DNA of 64,000 bases from Methylophaga pinxianii (GCF_020447225.1 NZ_JAJAEO010000185.1:23095-87094); one strand, 5' to 3'. Positions 36,614 through 45,825 are shown, counted from the first letter of the stretch. Program-made: numbers and translations. The notes: generated from the letters alone by a model not told the origin.

Positions 36614-38100
36614 TTCCCATGCTGCTGCTGGTCAGCTTTTTTGGCCTGATTTTATGGATAAACCGTCGTCAGATGGGTGTGGATACACTCAATGATTATG
36701 CAACCGCCAGTCATAGCATCGGTGTGCTGGGTATTACACTAGGCTTTCTCGCGACCTGGTATGTGGGAGCCGGTTATACCGTATTTTCCGGATTTGCAGT
36801 GAGCTTCGGCATGATAGGTATGTATGTGATTCCTTACGGCATCATCACCATGCTGATCATGTATCTGGTGGCTGAGAAATCCTTTATCTGGGGTAAAAAA
36901 TATAATATCCGCACTCAGTCAGAACTATTGGGTTTGCGTTATCGGAGTGACACCATTCGGGTATTAACCGGATTTGCCGGGGTTGCCTTATCGGTGCCGT
37001 GGCTATTGATGGAGTGGTACACCATTGGTTATGTTTTTAATTATGCAACTGATGGTTTTATCAGTCCGTTGCTGGGCATGATTATCGGTATCTTCGTTGT
37101 GGTGTTCTATGTTGCACTGGGCGGGATGCGTTCGGTTATCACTGCCAACATAATCCAAGGCTTGTATATGCTCATCGCGGGGTCAGCTATTTTGTTGTGG
37201 GTAATTTACACACAGCTGGGTGGTATTGAGGGAGCGATGCAACGTATCCTCGAACAAAGCCCGGAAGCCTTAACTTTTCCAGGTCCTGGCTGGGAAATGT
37301 CACCCAATTACTGGATGGCAATTGTCATTACCAGTGGTTTGGGTGGTTTTATGTGGCCATGGGTTTATAACAAATTATTCGCTGCAGACAGCATTCGCAC
37401 CATTAAACAATCGGTGTTATTTGCTCCAACCTTAGGCATTTTGTCATTTGGTTTATTATTTCTACTGGCCATGGCATTGCACCCTTTACCGTTTGCTCAA
37501 CAAAATCCACAGGAAGCCATGTTCTGGATTCATAGTCAGGCGGGTGCGTGGCCATTGGGCTTTTTTGCCGTCTTGGTGATGGCTGCCAGTCTGGGCACGG
37601 TGAGCAGTATTCTTAACGCTATGTCTACCGCGATTTCAGGTGATTTGGCCCAGGTCATTAAACGTGATATCAGTGAAAAAATGGCCTTGCAAATTGCTCG
37701 CTGGTCAGTTGTTATCATGAGTATCGGTGCACTGATTGGTGCGTATATCCGAGAAGGGCAACTGGTATTTCTAGCGCTAATGACCTATCAGGGCATGATC
37801 GTCTTATCACCCGTCGTATTGCTGGGTTTATATTGGAAGCGTGCGAATAAAATAGGGGCTATCACCGGCTTTCTGGCGGGTATGACGGTATCATTTGGTT
37901 TAACCATATTCGATCCGGCCTTTATCGTGACCTATGGCTGGACGCCAGGGGTCTATGGGTTTTTAACCACGCTGATCATTATGTTAATTGCTGGCTATTG
38001 CCGACCGATTGAACCACATGTGGAAAAACTTTGGCAGGATATTGTGCTGGCAAAACGTTCTAAGCCCAAGGATAAATTGGAGACTGCCAATTTGATTTAA
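36610..38100 (+). CDS. Sodium:solute symporter (SSS family)
   Basis: A 496-residue permease with about thirteen helices. Family features include ATWYVGAGYTVFSGFAVSFG near the N-terminus, YVALGGMRSVITANIIQG in the middle and GTVSSILNAMSTAISGDL further on, matching the sodium-binding fold. SSS transporters take up organic acids, amino acids or amines with sodium. The substrate is not readable. Proximity to tmm/tdm and eutBC makes an amine possible; DUF3311-linked symporters are usually assigned to other organic solutes. It is followed at two bases by a hydrolase gene. Confidence 0.88.
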   Translation: MIPMLLLVSFFGLILWINRRQMGVDTLNDYATASHSIGVLGITLGFLATWYVGAGYTVFSGFAVSFGMIGMYVIPYGIITMLIMYLVAEKSFIWGKKYNIRTQSELLGLRYRSDTIRVLTGFAGVALSVPWLLMEWYTIGYVFNYATDGFISPLLGMIIGIFVVVFYVALGGMRSVITANIIQGLYMLIAGSAILLWVIYTQLGGIEGAMQRILEQSPEALTFPGPGWEMSPNYWMAIVITSGLGGFMWPWVYNKLFAADSIRTIKQSVLFAPTLGILSFGLLFLLAMALHPLPFAQQNPQEAMFWIHSQAGAWPLGFFAVLVMAASLGTVSSILNAMSTAISGDLAQVIKRDISEKMALQIARWSVVIMSIGALIGAYIREGQLVFLALMTYQGMIVLSPVVLLGLYWKRANKIGAITGFLAGMTVSFGLTIFDPAFIVTYGWTPGVYGFLTTLIIMLIAGYCRPIEPHVEKLWQDIVLAKRSKPKDKLETANLI

Positions 38101-38102
38101 GC

Positions 38103-38846
38103 ATGAAGTCGTTGAGTGATTATTTCAAACATCGTGTTTTCATCGCGACTACCTGGCTGATACTGAATAGTATTTCACCATTTGCTATCAGCCAGGAGTC
38201 GGGGGGTAATGTTGTACTGTTGCATGGTCTGGCACGCACAGCGGGTTCCATGGATTCGATGGAAGAACAGCTAATTCGGTCAGGCTACGAAGTCTGCAAT
38301 ATTGATTATCCATCACGCAAACATCGTATTGAAAAGCTGGCTCGGCAATATGTTGTGCCAGCGATACAACAATGTTTTGCGGATGCTCGGATACCAGTGC
38401 ATTTTGTTACTCATTCACTGGGCGGCATCATCGTCAGGCAATTGTCGGTAGCGCATAAGCAGATCAATATCGGCAGAGTAGTCATGCTATCCCCACCTAA
38501 CAAGGGAAGTGAAGTGGTGGATAAGATCGGCACCTGGGGATTATTTGAGTGGATAAATGGGCCGGCAGGAAAACAACTAGGTACTCAGGCAAGTTCACTA
38601 CCCAATCGGCTGGGGCCGGCTGATTTCGAGCTGGGAGTGATTACCGGAAATCGTTCGATAAATCTGATTTTATCAACACTTATTCCTGGTCCGGATGATG
38701 GCAAAGTCGCGATTGAAAATGCCAGATTAGAAGGTATGCAGGATTTTCTGGTAGTTGAACAGGCCCATCCTTTCATCATGGGTAATCAGTATGTGCAGAA
38801 TCAGACGCTGAATTTTCTGCAAAACGGTTATTTCGAACATGAGTAA
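38103..38846 (+). CDS. Secreted alpha/beta hydrolase (lipase-like)
   Basis: A 247-residue protein with a likely signal segment (about 10-32, ending ISQES) and an alpha/beta hydrolase fold. The entry VVLLHGLARTAGSMDSMEEQL supplies the oxyanion loop, FVTHSLGGIIVRQL the nucleophile Ser in HSLGG, and GPDDGKVAIENA the late acid region, with the catalytic His probably in EQAHPFIMG. This arrangement resembles PGAP1/lipase-type hydrolases. The gene starts two bases after the symporter stop, so it belongs to that operon. Confidence 0.8.
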   Translation: MKSLSDYFKHRVFIATTWLILNSISPFAISQESGGNVVLLHGLARTAGSMDSMEEQLIRSGYEVCNIDYPSRKHRIEKLARQYVVPAIQQCFADARIPVHFVTHSLGGIIVRQLSVAHKQINIGRVVMLSPPNKGSEVVDKIGTWGLFEWINGPAGKQLGTQASSLPNRLGPADFELGVITGNRSINLILSTLIPGPDDGKVAIENARLEGMQDFLVVEQAHPFIMGNQYVQNQTLNFLQNGYFEHE

Positions 38847-38954
38847 AGCAAATGCCGATCAGCGGGCAAATATCACGCCTTATATAGTCAAAAAACTGTT
38901 TAAGTCTGAGATGGTCACTGTTATGGTGGGTATTCGAATTTTAAGGAGAACTCC

Positions 38955-39485
38955 ATGCCGTTTACGACCCGTGCAACCAGATACATAATGCCTTTTTTGT
39001 TGTTGATGAGTGCCAGTTTAGTTATGGCAGACGAGCTTCAGAAACATGATTACAAAACACTGTTACTGGACATTCAAATTACCGGTGATAGTACGGTTAC
39101 GGGTGATAAAGCCGAGAATGAGGCCAAGATCACCAAGTTTACCGAGCACTTACGAAATGAGTTAAATGATAAAACCCGGTTTAACATCATTACTGACGTC
39201 ACATCACTGGAAAAGCTTGACGCTGCCAATGACAGTATGGATTTACAAAACTGCAATGGTTGTGAAATGAAACTAGCGAAAGAACTTGGAGCCAGTTTGG
39301 TTGTGATGCCAAATGTATTTCGTATGAGTCATTTGATTTCGACCTTACATGTTGAATTTAAAGATGTAGAGACCGGTAAGTTAATTAAACGTAAATCCTA
39401 TGATTTCCGGGGCAATACCGATCAGGCATGGGAAAGAGCAATTAAATACGCTGTTCGTGATTTAAAAGACTGGGATAGAAACTAG
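38955..39485 (+). CDS. Secreted DUF2380/DUF3280-like protein
   Basis: A 176-residue exported protein. The signal segment MPFLLLMSASLVMA ends near residue 25. The mature part has LLLDIQITGDSTVTGDKAENEAKITKFTEHLRNEL, then CNGCEMKLAKELGASLVVMPNVFRMSHLISTLHVEFKDVETGKLIKRKSYDFRGN and a WERAIKYAVRDL end. The Cys-Asn-Gly-Cys pair and the overall order resemble the small DUF2380 and DUF3280 proteins common in methylotrophs; which is correct is uncertain. A strong terminator follows. Confidence 0.7.
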   Translation: MPFTTRATRYIMPFLLLMSASLVMADELQKHDYKTLLLDIQITGDSTVTGDKAENEAKITKFTEHLRNELNDKTRFNIITDVTSLEKLDAANDSMDLQNCNGCEMKLAKELGASLVVMPNVFRMSHLISTLHVEFKDVETGKLIKRKSYDFRGNTDQAWERAIKYAVRDLKDWDRN

Positions 39486-39522
39486 TTAGAGAAAGATAAC
39501 GTCAAGGTTAAATATGATTTAG

Positions 39523-39558
39523 ACACAAAAAACCCCGGCATAAGCCGGGGTTTTTGTG
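39523..39558. terminator. Rho-independent terminator
   Basis: AAAAAACCCCGGCATAAGCCGGGGTTTTTGTG: stem ACCCCGGC/GCCGGGGT around a 4-base loop, with A and T tracts on both sides, so it can work in either direction: for the plus-strand exported protein and for the minus-strand amt operon. Confidence 0.92.
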
Positions 39559-39604
39559 TAAAGGTAACGTTGTTTACCCTGGAAAATACAGGGCTCAACG
39601 CTTA

Positions 39605-39766
39605 CTAGATTTTATCGAACGCTGCATTTTCATGACGGATAATTGAAATTATCAATCCAGTAATGATTGCAGCGACACCAATTGAGAATAAACCCAAGAT
39701 AAACGGACTATCTGCAAAGGTAAAATAAGCACTGACGTTTTCCCATGTGGTAATTGAACTTCCCAT
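39605..39766 (-). CDS. Small membrane protein (53 residues) after amt
   Basis: An open frame from ATG at 39766 encodes one hydrophobic helix (FILGLFSIGVAAIITGLIISII) between polar ends, starting MGSSITTWENVSAYF and ending HENAAFDKI. A very good ribosome-binding sequence, AAGGAGCAATATT, lies between the amt stop and this start, and it overlaps the amt stop region, so translation is coupled. The position directly after an ammonium channel suggests a small subunit or modulator of it. Family not recognised. It is too short for most gene finders. Confidence 0.75.
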   Translation of the reverse strand: MGSSITTWENVSAYFTFADSPFILGLFSIGVAAIITGLIISIIRHENAAFDKI

Positions 39767-39777
39767 AATATTGCTCC

Positions 39778-41136
39778 TTATGCTTCAGTGTTAGCTAGTT
39801 TATTTGGCACATCACCGGTATAGACGGCAGGAACGCTACCTTCTGGATACGGTTTGACCAGGATTTCCACTTCATCGATACCGATATCTTCACACGCTTC
39901 AGGTACGCGTAAAGCATTGGCTTTCTTCAATAACAGTGACAAACCATAGCCTGGAACAAAGCCCATCAGACCCATTACAGCAGCACCGATAAGTTGCCCA
40001 ACAAAGCTAATGGCTGGCAAACCTTCTGCATTTGGCGTTCCGGCAGCAAATACACCGACCAGAATGACTGCAGCGACCCCTGTGAAACCATGAACACTGA
40101 CTGCACCTACCGCATCATCAATTCCGCGTTTTTCCAGAAATTTAGCGAATTGAATAGCGACGATACCTGTGCAGACCGCGATGATAAAGGCCAGTGAAGG
40201 TGAATAAAGATCCAGGCCAGCGGCAACCGAAATAATACCGACCAGACCACCAGACATTGTCCAGAATGGGTCACGTGTTGCGATGTAGCAACCAATGATG
40301 CCACCAGCAAAGCCCATCAATGTATTAAAGGCAAAAGCTGAAAGGTTAGTAGGGGTTCCGTAAATGGTTGTCCAACCTGTTTCACCACCATTAAAGATGA
40401 TACAGCCACCCAGGAATCCAAAGAAACCAAAGATAATCATCATCAAGCCAATTAAGGTCATTGGCAGGCTGTGAGGTGAAATCGTTTGTGCTATGCCATT
40501 GATAAACTTGCCTTTACGAGCACCCAGGTTCATCAGAACACCCAGTGTAAAGAAGCCCGCAACAGCATGTACAACACCAGAAGCACCGACATCATGATAA
40601 CCAAACTTGGTTAACAACCAGCCATCCGGGTGCCAGCCCCAGGCGCCGGCCATAATCCAGACAACACCGCCCAAGAAAATAGTCAGAATCAAGAAGGCAC
40701 TAACTCTTATCCTTTCAATAACCGCACCGGATAAGATTGAGCCGGTTGTGGCACCAAATAAAGCAAAAGCCGCCCAGAAAATACCCGTTCCCATATCTTG
40801 AACATCCGGTCCCATGCTGGCAGACCATGGTAAAGCCGCCGCTGCTTCGATCGGTACAAAGCCATTTGGAAATGCGTTATAGATCCACCAGCCAAACAAA
40901 TAAAATGCTGGAATAATCAACGCGATGGCAAGAATATTCTTGATACCCGCTGCCAAGGCGTTTTTACTTCGTGAAGCCCCCATTTCATATGCCAGAAAGC
41001 CTGCATGGATCATTAACATAATGGCAGTACACCACCAGTAAAAAACTTCTACATTCATGGCCTGATGCATTTCGAATACAGCCTGCTGGGCATCTAGTGC
41101 TGCCTGCAAGGATTCTAGTGTTGGCGAGTTTTCCAT
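39778..41136 (-). CDS. amt: Ammonium channel/transporter
   Basis: A 452-residue membrane protein with eleven helices. The Amt signatures are visible: WWCTAIMLMIHAGFLAYEMGASRSKNALAAGIKNI, then GVVHAVAGFFTLGVLMNLGARKG and VGAVSVHGFTGVAAVILVGVFAAG, including the pore His residues. It conducts ammonium or ammonia across the inner membrane. The ATG at 41136 has GAGGATAG upstream; the longer reading to 41271 overlaps eutC and is unlikely. It starts 25 bases after eutC, so ethanolamine ammonia-lyase and the channel are probably one operon. No GlnK gene is visible, so any PII control comes from elsewhere. Confidence 0.95.
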   Translation of the reverse strand: MENSPTLESLQAALDAQQAVFEMHQAMNVEVFYWWCTAIMLMIHAGFLAYEMGASRSKNALAAGIKNILAIALIIPAFYLFGWWIYNAFPNGFVPIEAAAALPWSASMGPDVQDMGTGIFWAAFALFGATTGSILSGAVIERIRVSAFLILTIFLGGVVWIMAGAWGWHPDGWLLTKFGYHDVGASGVVHAVAGFFTLGVLMNLGARKGKFINGIAQTISPHSLPMTLIGLMMIIFGFFGFLGGCIIFNGGETGWTTIYGTPTNLSAFAFNTLMGFAGGIIGCYIATRDPFWTMSGGLVGIISVAAGLDLYSPSLAFIIAVCTGIVAIQFAKFLEKRGIDDAVGAVSVHGFTGVAAVILVGVFAAGTPNAEGLPAISFVGQLIGAAVMGLMGFVPGYGLSLLLKKANALRVPEACEDIGIDEVEILVKPYPEGSVPAVYTGDVPNKLANTEA

Positions 41137-41161
41137 CTTACTATCCTCATTTTGGTTAAAG

Positions 41162-42058
41162 TCATTTCCCGTCCACCCCTTTTCGGTCAACTTTGTTGTC
41201 CAGCAAAAAGCTGGTCTGAACGGCACTGTTATCAATGATCTTGGCAGTTGATCGATCTTTGATAGCAACACCAGAACACTGGAGTCTGCGAGCTTCGCTC
41301 AGCAGATAAAGACATTTATGAGCAGCGGCAGGGTAGGAGAGCCCCGCCTGTCTTACATTAGAAATACAATTACGTTTGTCATCCGTCAGCCCGCGCTTGG
41401 GTGACCAGGTTAGATATAAGCCCAGACTGTCTGGTGAACTGAGGCCAGGGCGTTCCCCAATCAGAATCAATACAGCACGGGCATTTAATGTTTCGCCAAT
41501 ATCGTCACCAATCGCCACTCTGCCTTGTCTAACCAACGAGATCGGTGCCAGTGAAAAATTTTGGATCCCTTCGCTCAGGATCGGCAATAAAGCTGAAATA
41601 AATGGCACGGCATTGTGGTGAATGGCAGTGGCTGATAAGCCGTCAGCGATAACCAGTGCCAGGTCATAAGGGGAGGTAACCTGATAAGGTTTTAATGATG
41701 CAAACGATGCATCATCCAGCTTTCTGCCAAGATCCGGCCGTTGCAGATAGCTCATCCGGTCGACTGCTTGACTTTGTAACAATAAAGGTGGGTTGTGGTT
41801 AAACGATGGAAAGTTTTTTTGTAGCGAAAGCAAATCCTGCTGCAACCCCTCAACATCCAATTCGGTATGAACGGCATCACGAGCCTGTGCATGAGCAAGT
41901 TGAAATTCCAGAGACTCTCTGGTCGGTGTACTCACGCCGGCACGGCCAATGCCGATACGCGCAGCGGTGAACTGTCTGAGCTGACGCCATGGGTTATATA
42001 TCACCCTCCCGTCATCAGCCTGGTCGTTCATCAACAGCATATCTTTATCTTCAACCAT
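41162..42058 (-). CDS. eutC: Ethanolamine ammonia-lyase small subunit
   Basis: A 298-residue protein matching EutC, the small chain of the adenosylcobalamin enzyme that turns ethanolamine into acetaldehyde and ammonia. Landmarks are RIGIGRAGVSTPTRESLEFQLAHAQARDAVH, YDLALVIADGLSATAIHHNAVPF and a late LILIGERPGLSSPDSLGLYLTWSPKRG. It overlaps the eutB stop by eight bases, which fits coupled translation of a stable complex. No shell-protein or acetaldehyde dehydrogenase gene of the eut metabolosome is present, so this is the simple EutBC type. Confidence 0.95.
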   Translation of the reverse strand: MVEDKDMLLMNDQADDGRVIYNPWRQLRQFTAARIGIGRAGVSTPTRESLEFQLAHAQARDAVHTELDVEGLQQDLLSLQKNFPSFNHNPPLLLQSQAVDRMSYLQRPDLGRKLDDASFASLKPYQVTSPYDLALVIADGLSATAIHHNAVPFISALLPILSEGIQNFSLAPISLVRQGRVAIGDDIGETLNARAVLILIGERPGLSSPDSLGLYLTWSPKRGLTDDKRNCISNVRQAGLSYPAAAHKCLYLLSEARRLQCSGVAIKDRSTAKIIDNSAVQTSFLLDNKVDRKGVDGK

Positions 42059-43481
42059 AATAGCGCCTCACTGCTGAGCTATTCAGCGTTCCAGCGAAGG
42101 CCGGTGGCAAATGATTGGTGAGTTGTGCCAAGCCTGCATTGCTCATGATCTGCATTTTTTCCAACCAGGTTTCAAATTCGGGGGCTGCTCCCAGACCCAA
42201 GACCCGCCGAGCATATAAAGCGTCATGAAATGAAGTGGTTTGATAATTAAGCATGATGTCATCCGAGCCCGGTATGCCCATCACAAAAGAGCAGCCTGCC
42301 GTACCCAGTAAAGTCAACAGGTTATCCATATCATTTTGATCGGCTTCGGCATGATTGGTGTAGCAGACATCACAGCCCATTGGCAGTCCAAGTAACTTGC
42401 CACAGAAATGATCTTCCAGACCGGCGCGTATGATTTCCTTGCCATCAAACAGATATTCGGGTCCGATAAACCCAACCACTGTGTTGACCAGTAATGGGCT
42501 GAATTTTCGAGCCACGGCATAAGCACGTGCTTCGCAGGTTTGCTGATCAAGGCCATGATGAGCATTGGCGGATAAGGAACTGCCTTGTCCGGTTTCAAAA
42601 TACATTACGTTCTGGCCCACCGTGCCCCGATTCAGTGATAAAGCGGCTTGTTGGGCTTCAGCTAAAACCGCTAAATTAAAGCCAAAGCTACGGTTGGTTT
42701 TTTCAGTGCCACCTATAGATTGGAATACCAGATCGACCGGTGCCCCATTCTCAATGCACTCCAATGTATTGGTGACATGGGTGAGCACGCAGGATTGTGT
42801 AGGGATTTCATAGAGAGAAATCACTTCATCCATCAGCTTCATCAATCGTGTGGCCTGAGTAACATTATCGGTGGCCGGGTTAATACCGATAACCGCATCG
42901 CCGGAACCATATAACAGCCCATCCAGCATGCTGGCCGCAATGCCGTTGACATCATCGGTAGGATGATTGGGCTGCAGTCGGGTTGATAAACGTTTAGGCA
43001 AGCCGATGGTGTTGCGAAACGCTGTCACCACACGGCACTTCTGAGCGACCAGAATCAAATCCTGATTACGCATGATCTTGCTTACGGCTGCCGCCATTTC
43101 GGGGGTTATGCCCATACTGATCTGCTTAAGTACATCGGTCGTTGCGTTATCACTTAATAACCAGTTGCGAAAATCACCGACGGTTAAATGTGCAATGACA
43201 GCGAAGGCTTCAGCATCATGCTCATCAATGATCAAACGGGTGATTTCATCGTCTTCGTAGGGCACTAACATTTCATTCAGAAAAGTTTTTAAAGGGACTT
43301 CGGCTAACAGTAATTGAGCGACTACACGTTGCTCTGCTGATTCAGCTACAACCCCGGCCAATCGGTCTCCCGATCGGGCAGGTGTAGCCTTGGCCATCAA
43401 ATCTGCTAAATCGGCAAAGTGATAGGTTTTGCTGCCTAACTGATAACGATATGCTTGGCCCATAAACTGCTTTAAATCCAA
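42051..43481 (-). CDS. eutB: Ethanolamine ammonia-lyase large subunit
   Basis: A 476-residue protein matching EutB, which carries the active-site barrel and binds adenosylcobalamin with EutC. Features include RSGDRLAGVVAESAEQRVVAQLLL near residue 35, YGSGDAVIGINPATDN, the conserved YFETGQGSSLSANAHHG and GLPMGCDVCYTNHAEADQND with YLFDGKEIIRAGLEDHFCGKL. The start is 160 bases from that of a divergent AraC-type gene, so the gap is the likely control region. Length is slightly above the usual 450-470. Confidence 0.96.
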   Translation of the reverse strand: MDLKQFMGQAYRYQLGSKTYHFADLADLMAKATPARSGDRLAGVVAESAEQRVVAQLLLAEVPLKTFLNEMLVPYEDDEITRLIIDEHDAEAFAVIAHLTVGDFRNWLLSDNATTDVLKQISMGITPEMAAAVSKIMRNQDLILVAQKCRVVTAFRNTIGLPKRLSTRLQPNHPTDDVNGIAASMLDGLLYGSGDAVIGINPATDNVTQATRLMKLMDEVISLYEIPTQSCVLTHVTNTLECIENGAPVDLVFQSIGGTEKTNRSFGFNLAVLAEAQQAALSLNRGTVGQNVMYFETGQGSSLSANAHHGLDQQTCEARAYAVARKFSPLLVNTVVGFIGPEYLFDGKEIIRAGLEDHFCGKLLGLPMGCDVCYTNHAEADQNDMDNLLTLLGTAGCSFVMGIPGSDDIMLNYQTTSFHDALYARRVLGLGAAPEFETWLEKMQIMSNAGLAQLTNHLPPAFAGTLNSSAVRRYYG

Positions 43482-43641
43482 TTAGATGGAATAAAAATTG
43501 CACCTGAATAAACAAAGTTTACAAATAATGAATGCGATAACTGTACCCAGTGAATATCAAAAATTGGCAAAAAAATATTGGTTTTATATTCAGTTACTTA
43601 CTTAAGCAGTAAACGATTTATTACAGAAATGGGTAAAGCAA

Positions 43642-44652
43642 ATGATGAATGACCTGAAACAATTTGCACCTAAACAAAGCGAGACTGTATCTAATTGGTG
43701 CGTTATCGAAGCCAGAGATGCGGATGAGCAGGCCCATAATCTGAAAAACTGGCAGCAACAGTATGATCAGCTGAGTAATGGACGGTTTTACGGCAGGATT
43801 GAGGAGGTTATTTTTGACTCGGTTCACGCCTTTCGCGAGTTCACCAGTCAAACGGTCAGACAGCAATGTAATGTCTGGACCAATGCTATCTGGTTAGGCT
43901 TTTCTGCAGATGAAAAATGCTGCCGTATCAATGGGCATCATGTCCGAAATGACTATTTAATGATTCGTCCCGGCGATACAAAGTTTGAGTTGGTCACTCC
44001 AGAACAATTCAATATTTTTGGCATTGTGATAAACCAACAGACATTGCAGGAAGTGGCAAAAAAACAAGGAATTGAACTCGATAACAGCCTGTTTAATTCA
44101 CCACTGCGATTTTGGCAGTCAGATAAACTGAATTCACTCAGGTATTTACTGAATGAAGTGCTCAAACCTCAACAAAACCCACTGATTCGGTATCATCAGG
44201 AAGATATATTAATTATGGCCGTGCTGGAAATTCTGCAACAAAACCAGCAGCAAATTCATGAGAAACCCAGCTTTGTAAAACGCCGCGCCGTGGTTGATAA
44301 AGTGACTGCATATCTGCAAACACATTCTGATAAACCACTGACGATTACCGATCTGTGTGAGCTTGCTCATGTCAGCCGGCGTACTCTGCAATACTGTTTT
44401 GAAGATGTATTAGGCATAAGTCCTTTGAAATATATGCGAATTTCAAGACTTAATGCAGTGAGAAGGGTACTTTCAGAAGGCTTAAAAGCCGAGCAAACCA
44501 TTTCGATGATTGCCCAGCAATGGGGTTTTTATCATCCCGGCCAGTTTGCCCATGACTACACCAGCCTGTTTGGCGAAAATCCGTCAGCGACCGTGGCGCG
44601 TCAAAAACAGGATACAGCTAACAAACTGCTTTCGCCTGACCGGTCAACCTGA
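43642..44652 (+). CDS. AraC-family regulator (EutR-like)
   Basis: A 336-residue regulator. The N-terminal ~200 residues are a sensor domain (RFYGRIEEVIFDSVHAFREFTSQTVRQQCNVW), and the C-terminal AraC pair of helix-turn-helix units reads LTITDLCELAHVSRRTLQYCFEDVLGISPLKYMRISRL and ISMIAQQWGFYHPGQFAHDYTSLFGENP. The size and the N-terminal domain resemble EutR, the ethanolamine and cobalamin responsive activator of enterobacteria. It is divergent from eutB, where an activator of that operon should be. I infer the effector and have not proven it. Confidence 0.85.
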   Translation: MMNDLKQFAPKQSETVSNWCVIEARDADEQAHNLKNWQQQYDQLSNGRFYGRIEEVIFDSVHAFREFTSQTVRQQCNVWTNAIWLGFSADEKCCRINGHHVRNDYLMIRPGDTKFELVTPEQFNIFGIVINQQTLQEVAKKQGIELDNSLFNSPLRFWQSDKLNSLRYLLNEVLKPQQNPLIRYHQEDILIMAVLEILQQNQQQIHEKPSFVKRRAVVDKVTAYLQTHSDKPLTITDLCELAHVSRRTLQYCFEDVLGISPLKYMRISRLNAVRRVLSEGLKAEQTISMIAQQWGFYHPGQFAHDYTSLFGENPSATVARQKQDTANKLLSPDRST

Positions 44653-44988
44653 TTACATAATGACTTTGGCATAACTATCGCTATCTATATCGACTGTTTC
44701 CACGGTGAGTGATGTATTTTGAAAAGGCAATTTCTGCAGAGATTGCAAAATTAGCTTGGTTAACATTTGTTTTTGTTGTGTGGTACGACCACGGTGCAAC
44801 CGCACCGTGACATGTACAAAATCATGTTGGCTCTCAGCTAGTCGAAAGTCGGCATAAGCAGATGCCCGGGTTTTGATGTGCGATGTTTCGAATAATTCTG
44901 ATTCAAGTAATGCCTGGTATGCCGCGTCATTTAATAATGCAGGTGATATTAACAGTGTCTCGGAGTATTCAATGATGCAATGTGGCAT
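44653..44988 (-). CDS. 5-carboxymethyl-2-hydroxymuconate isomerase-like protein
   Basis: A 111-residue member of the CHMI tautomerase group, with the Pro directly after the initiator Met that serves as catalytic base (MPHCIIEYSETLLISP). The rest has SHIKTRASAYADFRLAE and a FVHVTVRLHRGRTTQQKQML stretch typical of the family. The known reaction belongs to homoprotocatechuate catabolism, but no other gene of that route is here, so the substrate may differ. It ends at the base after the AraC gene stop on the opposite strand. Confidence 0.82.
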   Translation of the reverse strand: MPHCIIEYSETLLISPALLNDAAYQALLESELFETSHIKTRASAYADFRLAESQHDFVHVTVRLHRGRTTQQKQMLTKLILQSLQKLPFQNTSLTVETVDIDSDSYAKVIM

Positions 44989-45009
44989 AACAGCCCCTGA
45001 AGTTGGCGA

Positions 45010-45342
45010 TTATCTGAGTAACAAGTAAATACTCAACAGAATAGACAAAGCAGATAGCCCAAATGCCAGAAGTAACAGGTTTCGGTAGGTATTAATCTGC
45101 TTTTTTGCAGCTTCGGCTGCGGTTTCAAATCCAGTAATTGCTTGCTGCATATTTTCCGCCAGCACATGAATTGACTGGGCATTTTGTGTTGCCGCCTCCT
45201 GCAGTTCTTCTATCTGTTTTACCAAAACCGGATCGGCTTTCATGGCTTCAGGCTTAGAGGTAAAAGCCGGAATTGCATAAGCTGCCACTTGAGCAACATA
45301 GGGAGCTACTGCTTTGATGATAGGTAGGAATTGAATGGCCAT
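45010..45342 (-). CDS. Hypothetical protein with C-terminal membrane helix
   Basis: A 110-residue protein of unknown family. The N-terminal FLPIIKAVAPYVAQVAAYAIPAF is amphipathic to hydrophobic, a polar helical stretch with QIEELQEAATQNAQSIHVLAENMQQ follows, and the C-terminus is a membrane helix (LLLLAFGLSALSILLSIYLLL). Such tail-anchored coiled-coil proteins occur next to transporters and phage genes. It lies 21 bases upstream of the CHMI gene on the same strand, so the two may be one operon. Confidence 0.6.
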   Translation of the reverse strand: MAIQFLPIIKAVAPYVAQVAAYAIPAFTSKPEAMKADPVLVKQIEELQEAATQNAQSIHVLAENMQQAITGFETAAEAAKKQINTYRNLLLLAFGLSALSILLSIYLLLR

Positions 45343-45462
45343 ATATGAACTCGTATTGGATATGCGCGTAATAATATCTTTCGTATAACAGTTGCGATAA
45401 ATTAAAGTTATCGTGATAAGGGTCGTATTAATTTAAAGGCAACTTTTTCAGGGAACTTTAGC

Positions 45463-45825
45463 ATGAGTCATCCGATCTCTGTTGACATGCGTTCTAGCTC
45501 TGTATCCACCACGTCAACTGCAAATAGCAAAAGCACAGGACAGTCACTGGATGCCAGGATTGCTGCCTTGAAACAAAAGCTGGTTGATTTATTTGATCAG
45601 CTAAAGCAGATAGGGCAGGAAAGAACGCCTGAATCCGTGGAAAAAGCCGAAATGATTCAAATGCAAATTCAGGTGATACAAGCCCAGATTATGCAGCTTG
45701 AAGCAATGAAACAACAAAAAATTCAAGAAGAGCAACAGGCTCAACAGCAAGCGGAATCAGACAATCCGCAAACCACTAGCCCTTTAGAGGCTTCAATCGG
45801 TCAAAATGTAAATACCTTTATCTGA
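45463..45825 (+). CDS. FlxA-like coiled-coil protein
   Basis: A 120-residue soluble protein with a Ser/Thr-rich N-terminus (DMRSSSVSTTSTANSKSTG), a coiled coil beginning ARIAALKQKLVDLFDQLKQIG and a Gln-rich region, MIQMQIQVIQAQIMQLE then QEEQQAQQQAESD. It resembles the FlxA family of small coiled-coil proteins, whose role is unknown. No signal or membrane segment. It stands alone, with 231 bases of AT-rich DNA without a gene after it. Confidence 0.6.
   Translation: MSHPISVDMRSSSVSTTSTANSKSTGQSLDARIAALKQKLVDLFDQLKQIGQERTPESVEKAEMIQMQIQVIQAQIMQLEAMKQQKIQEEQQAQQQAESDNPQTTSPLEASIGQNVNTFI

Noticed and set aside
39778-41271. 497-residue version of the ammonium transporter
   Set aside because: It would overlap eutC by more than 100 bases; the ATG at 41136 has GAGGATAG upstream and gives the usual Amt length.
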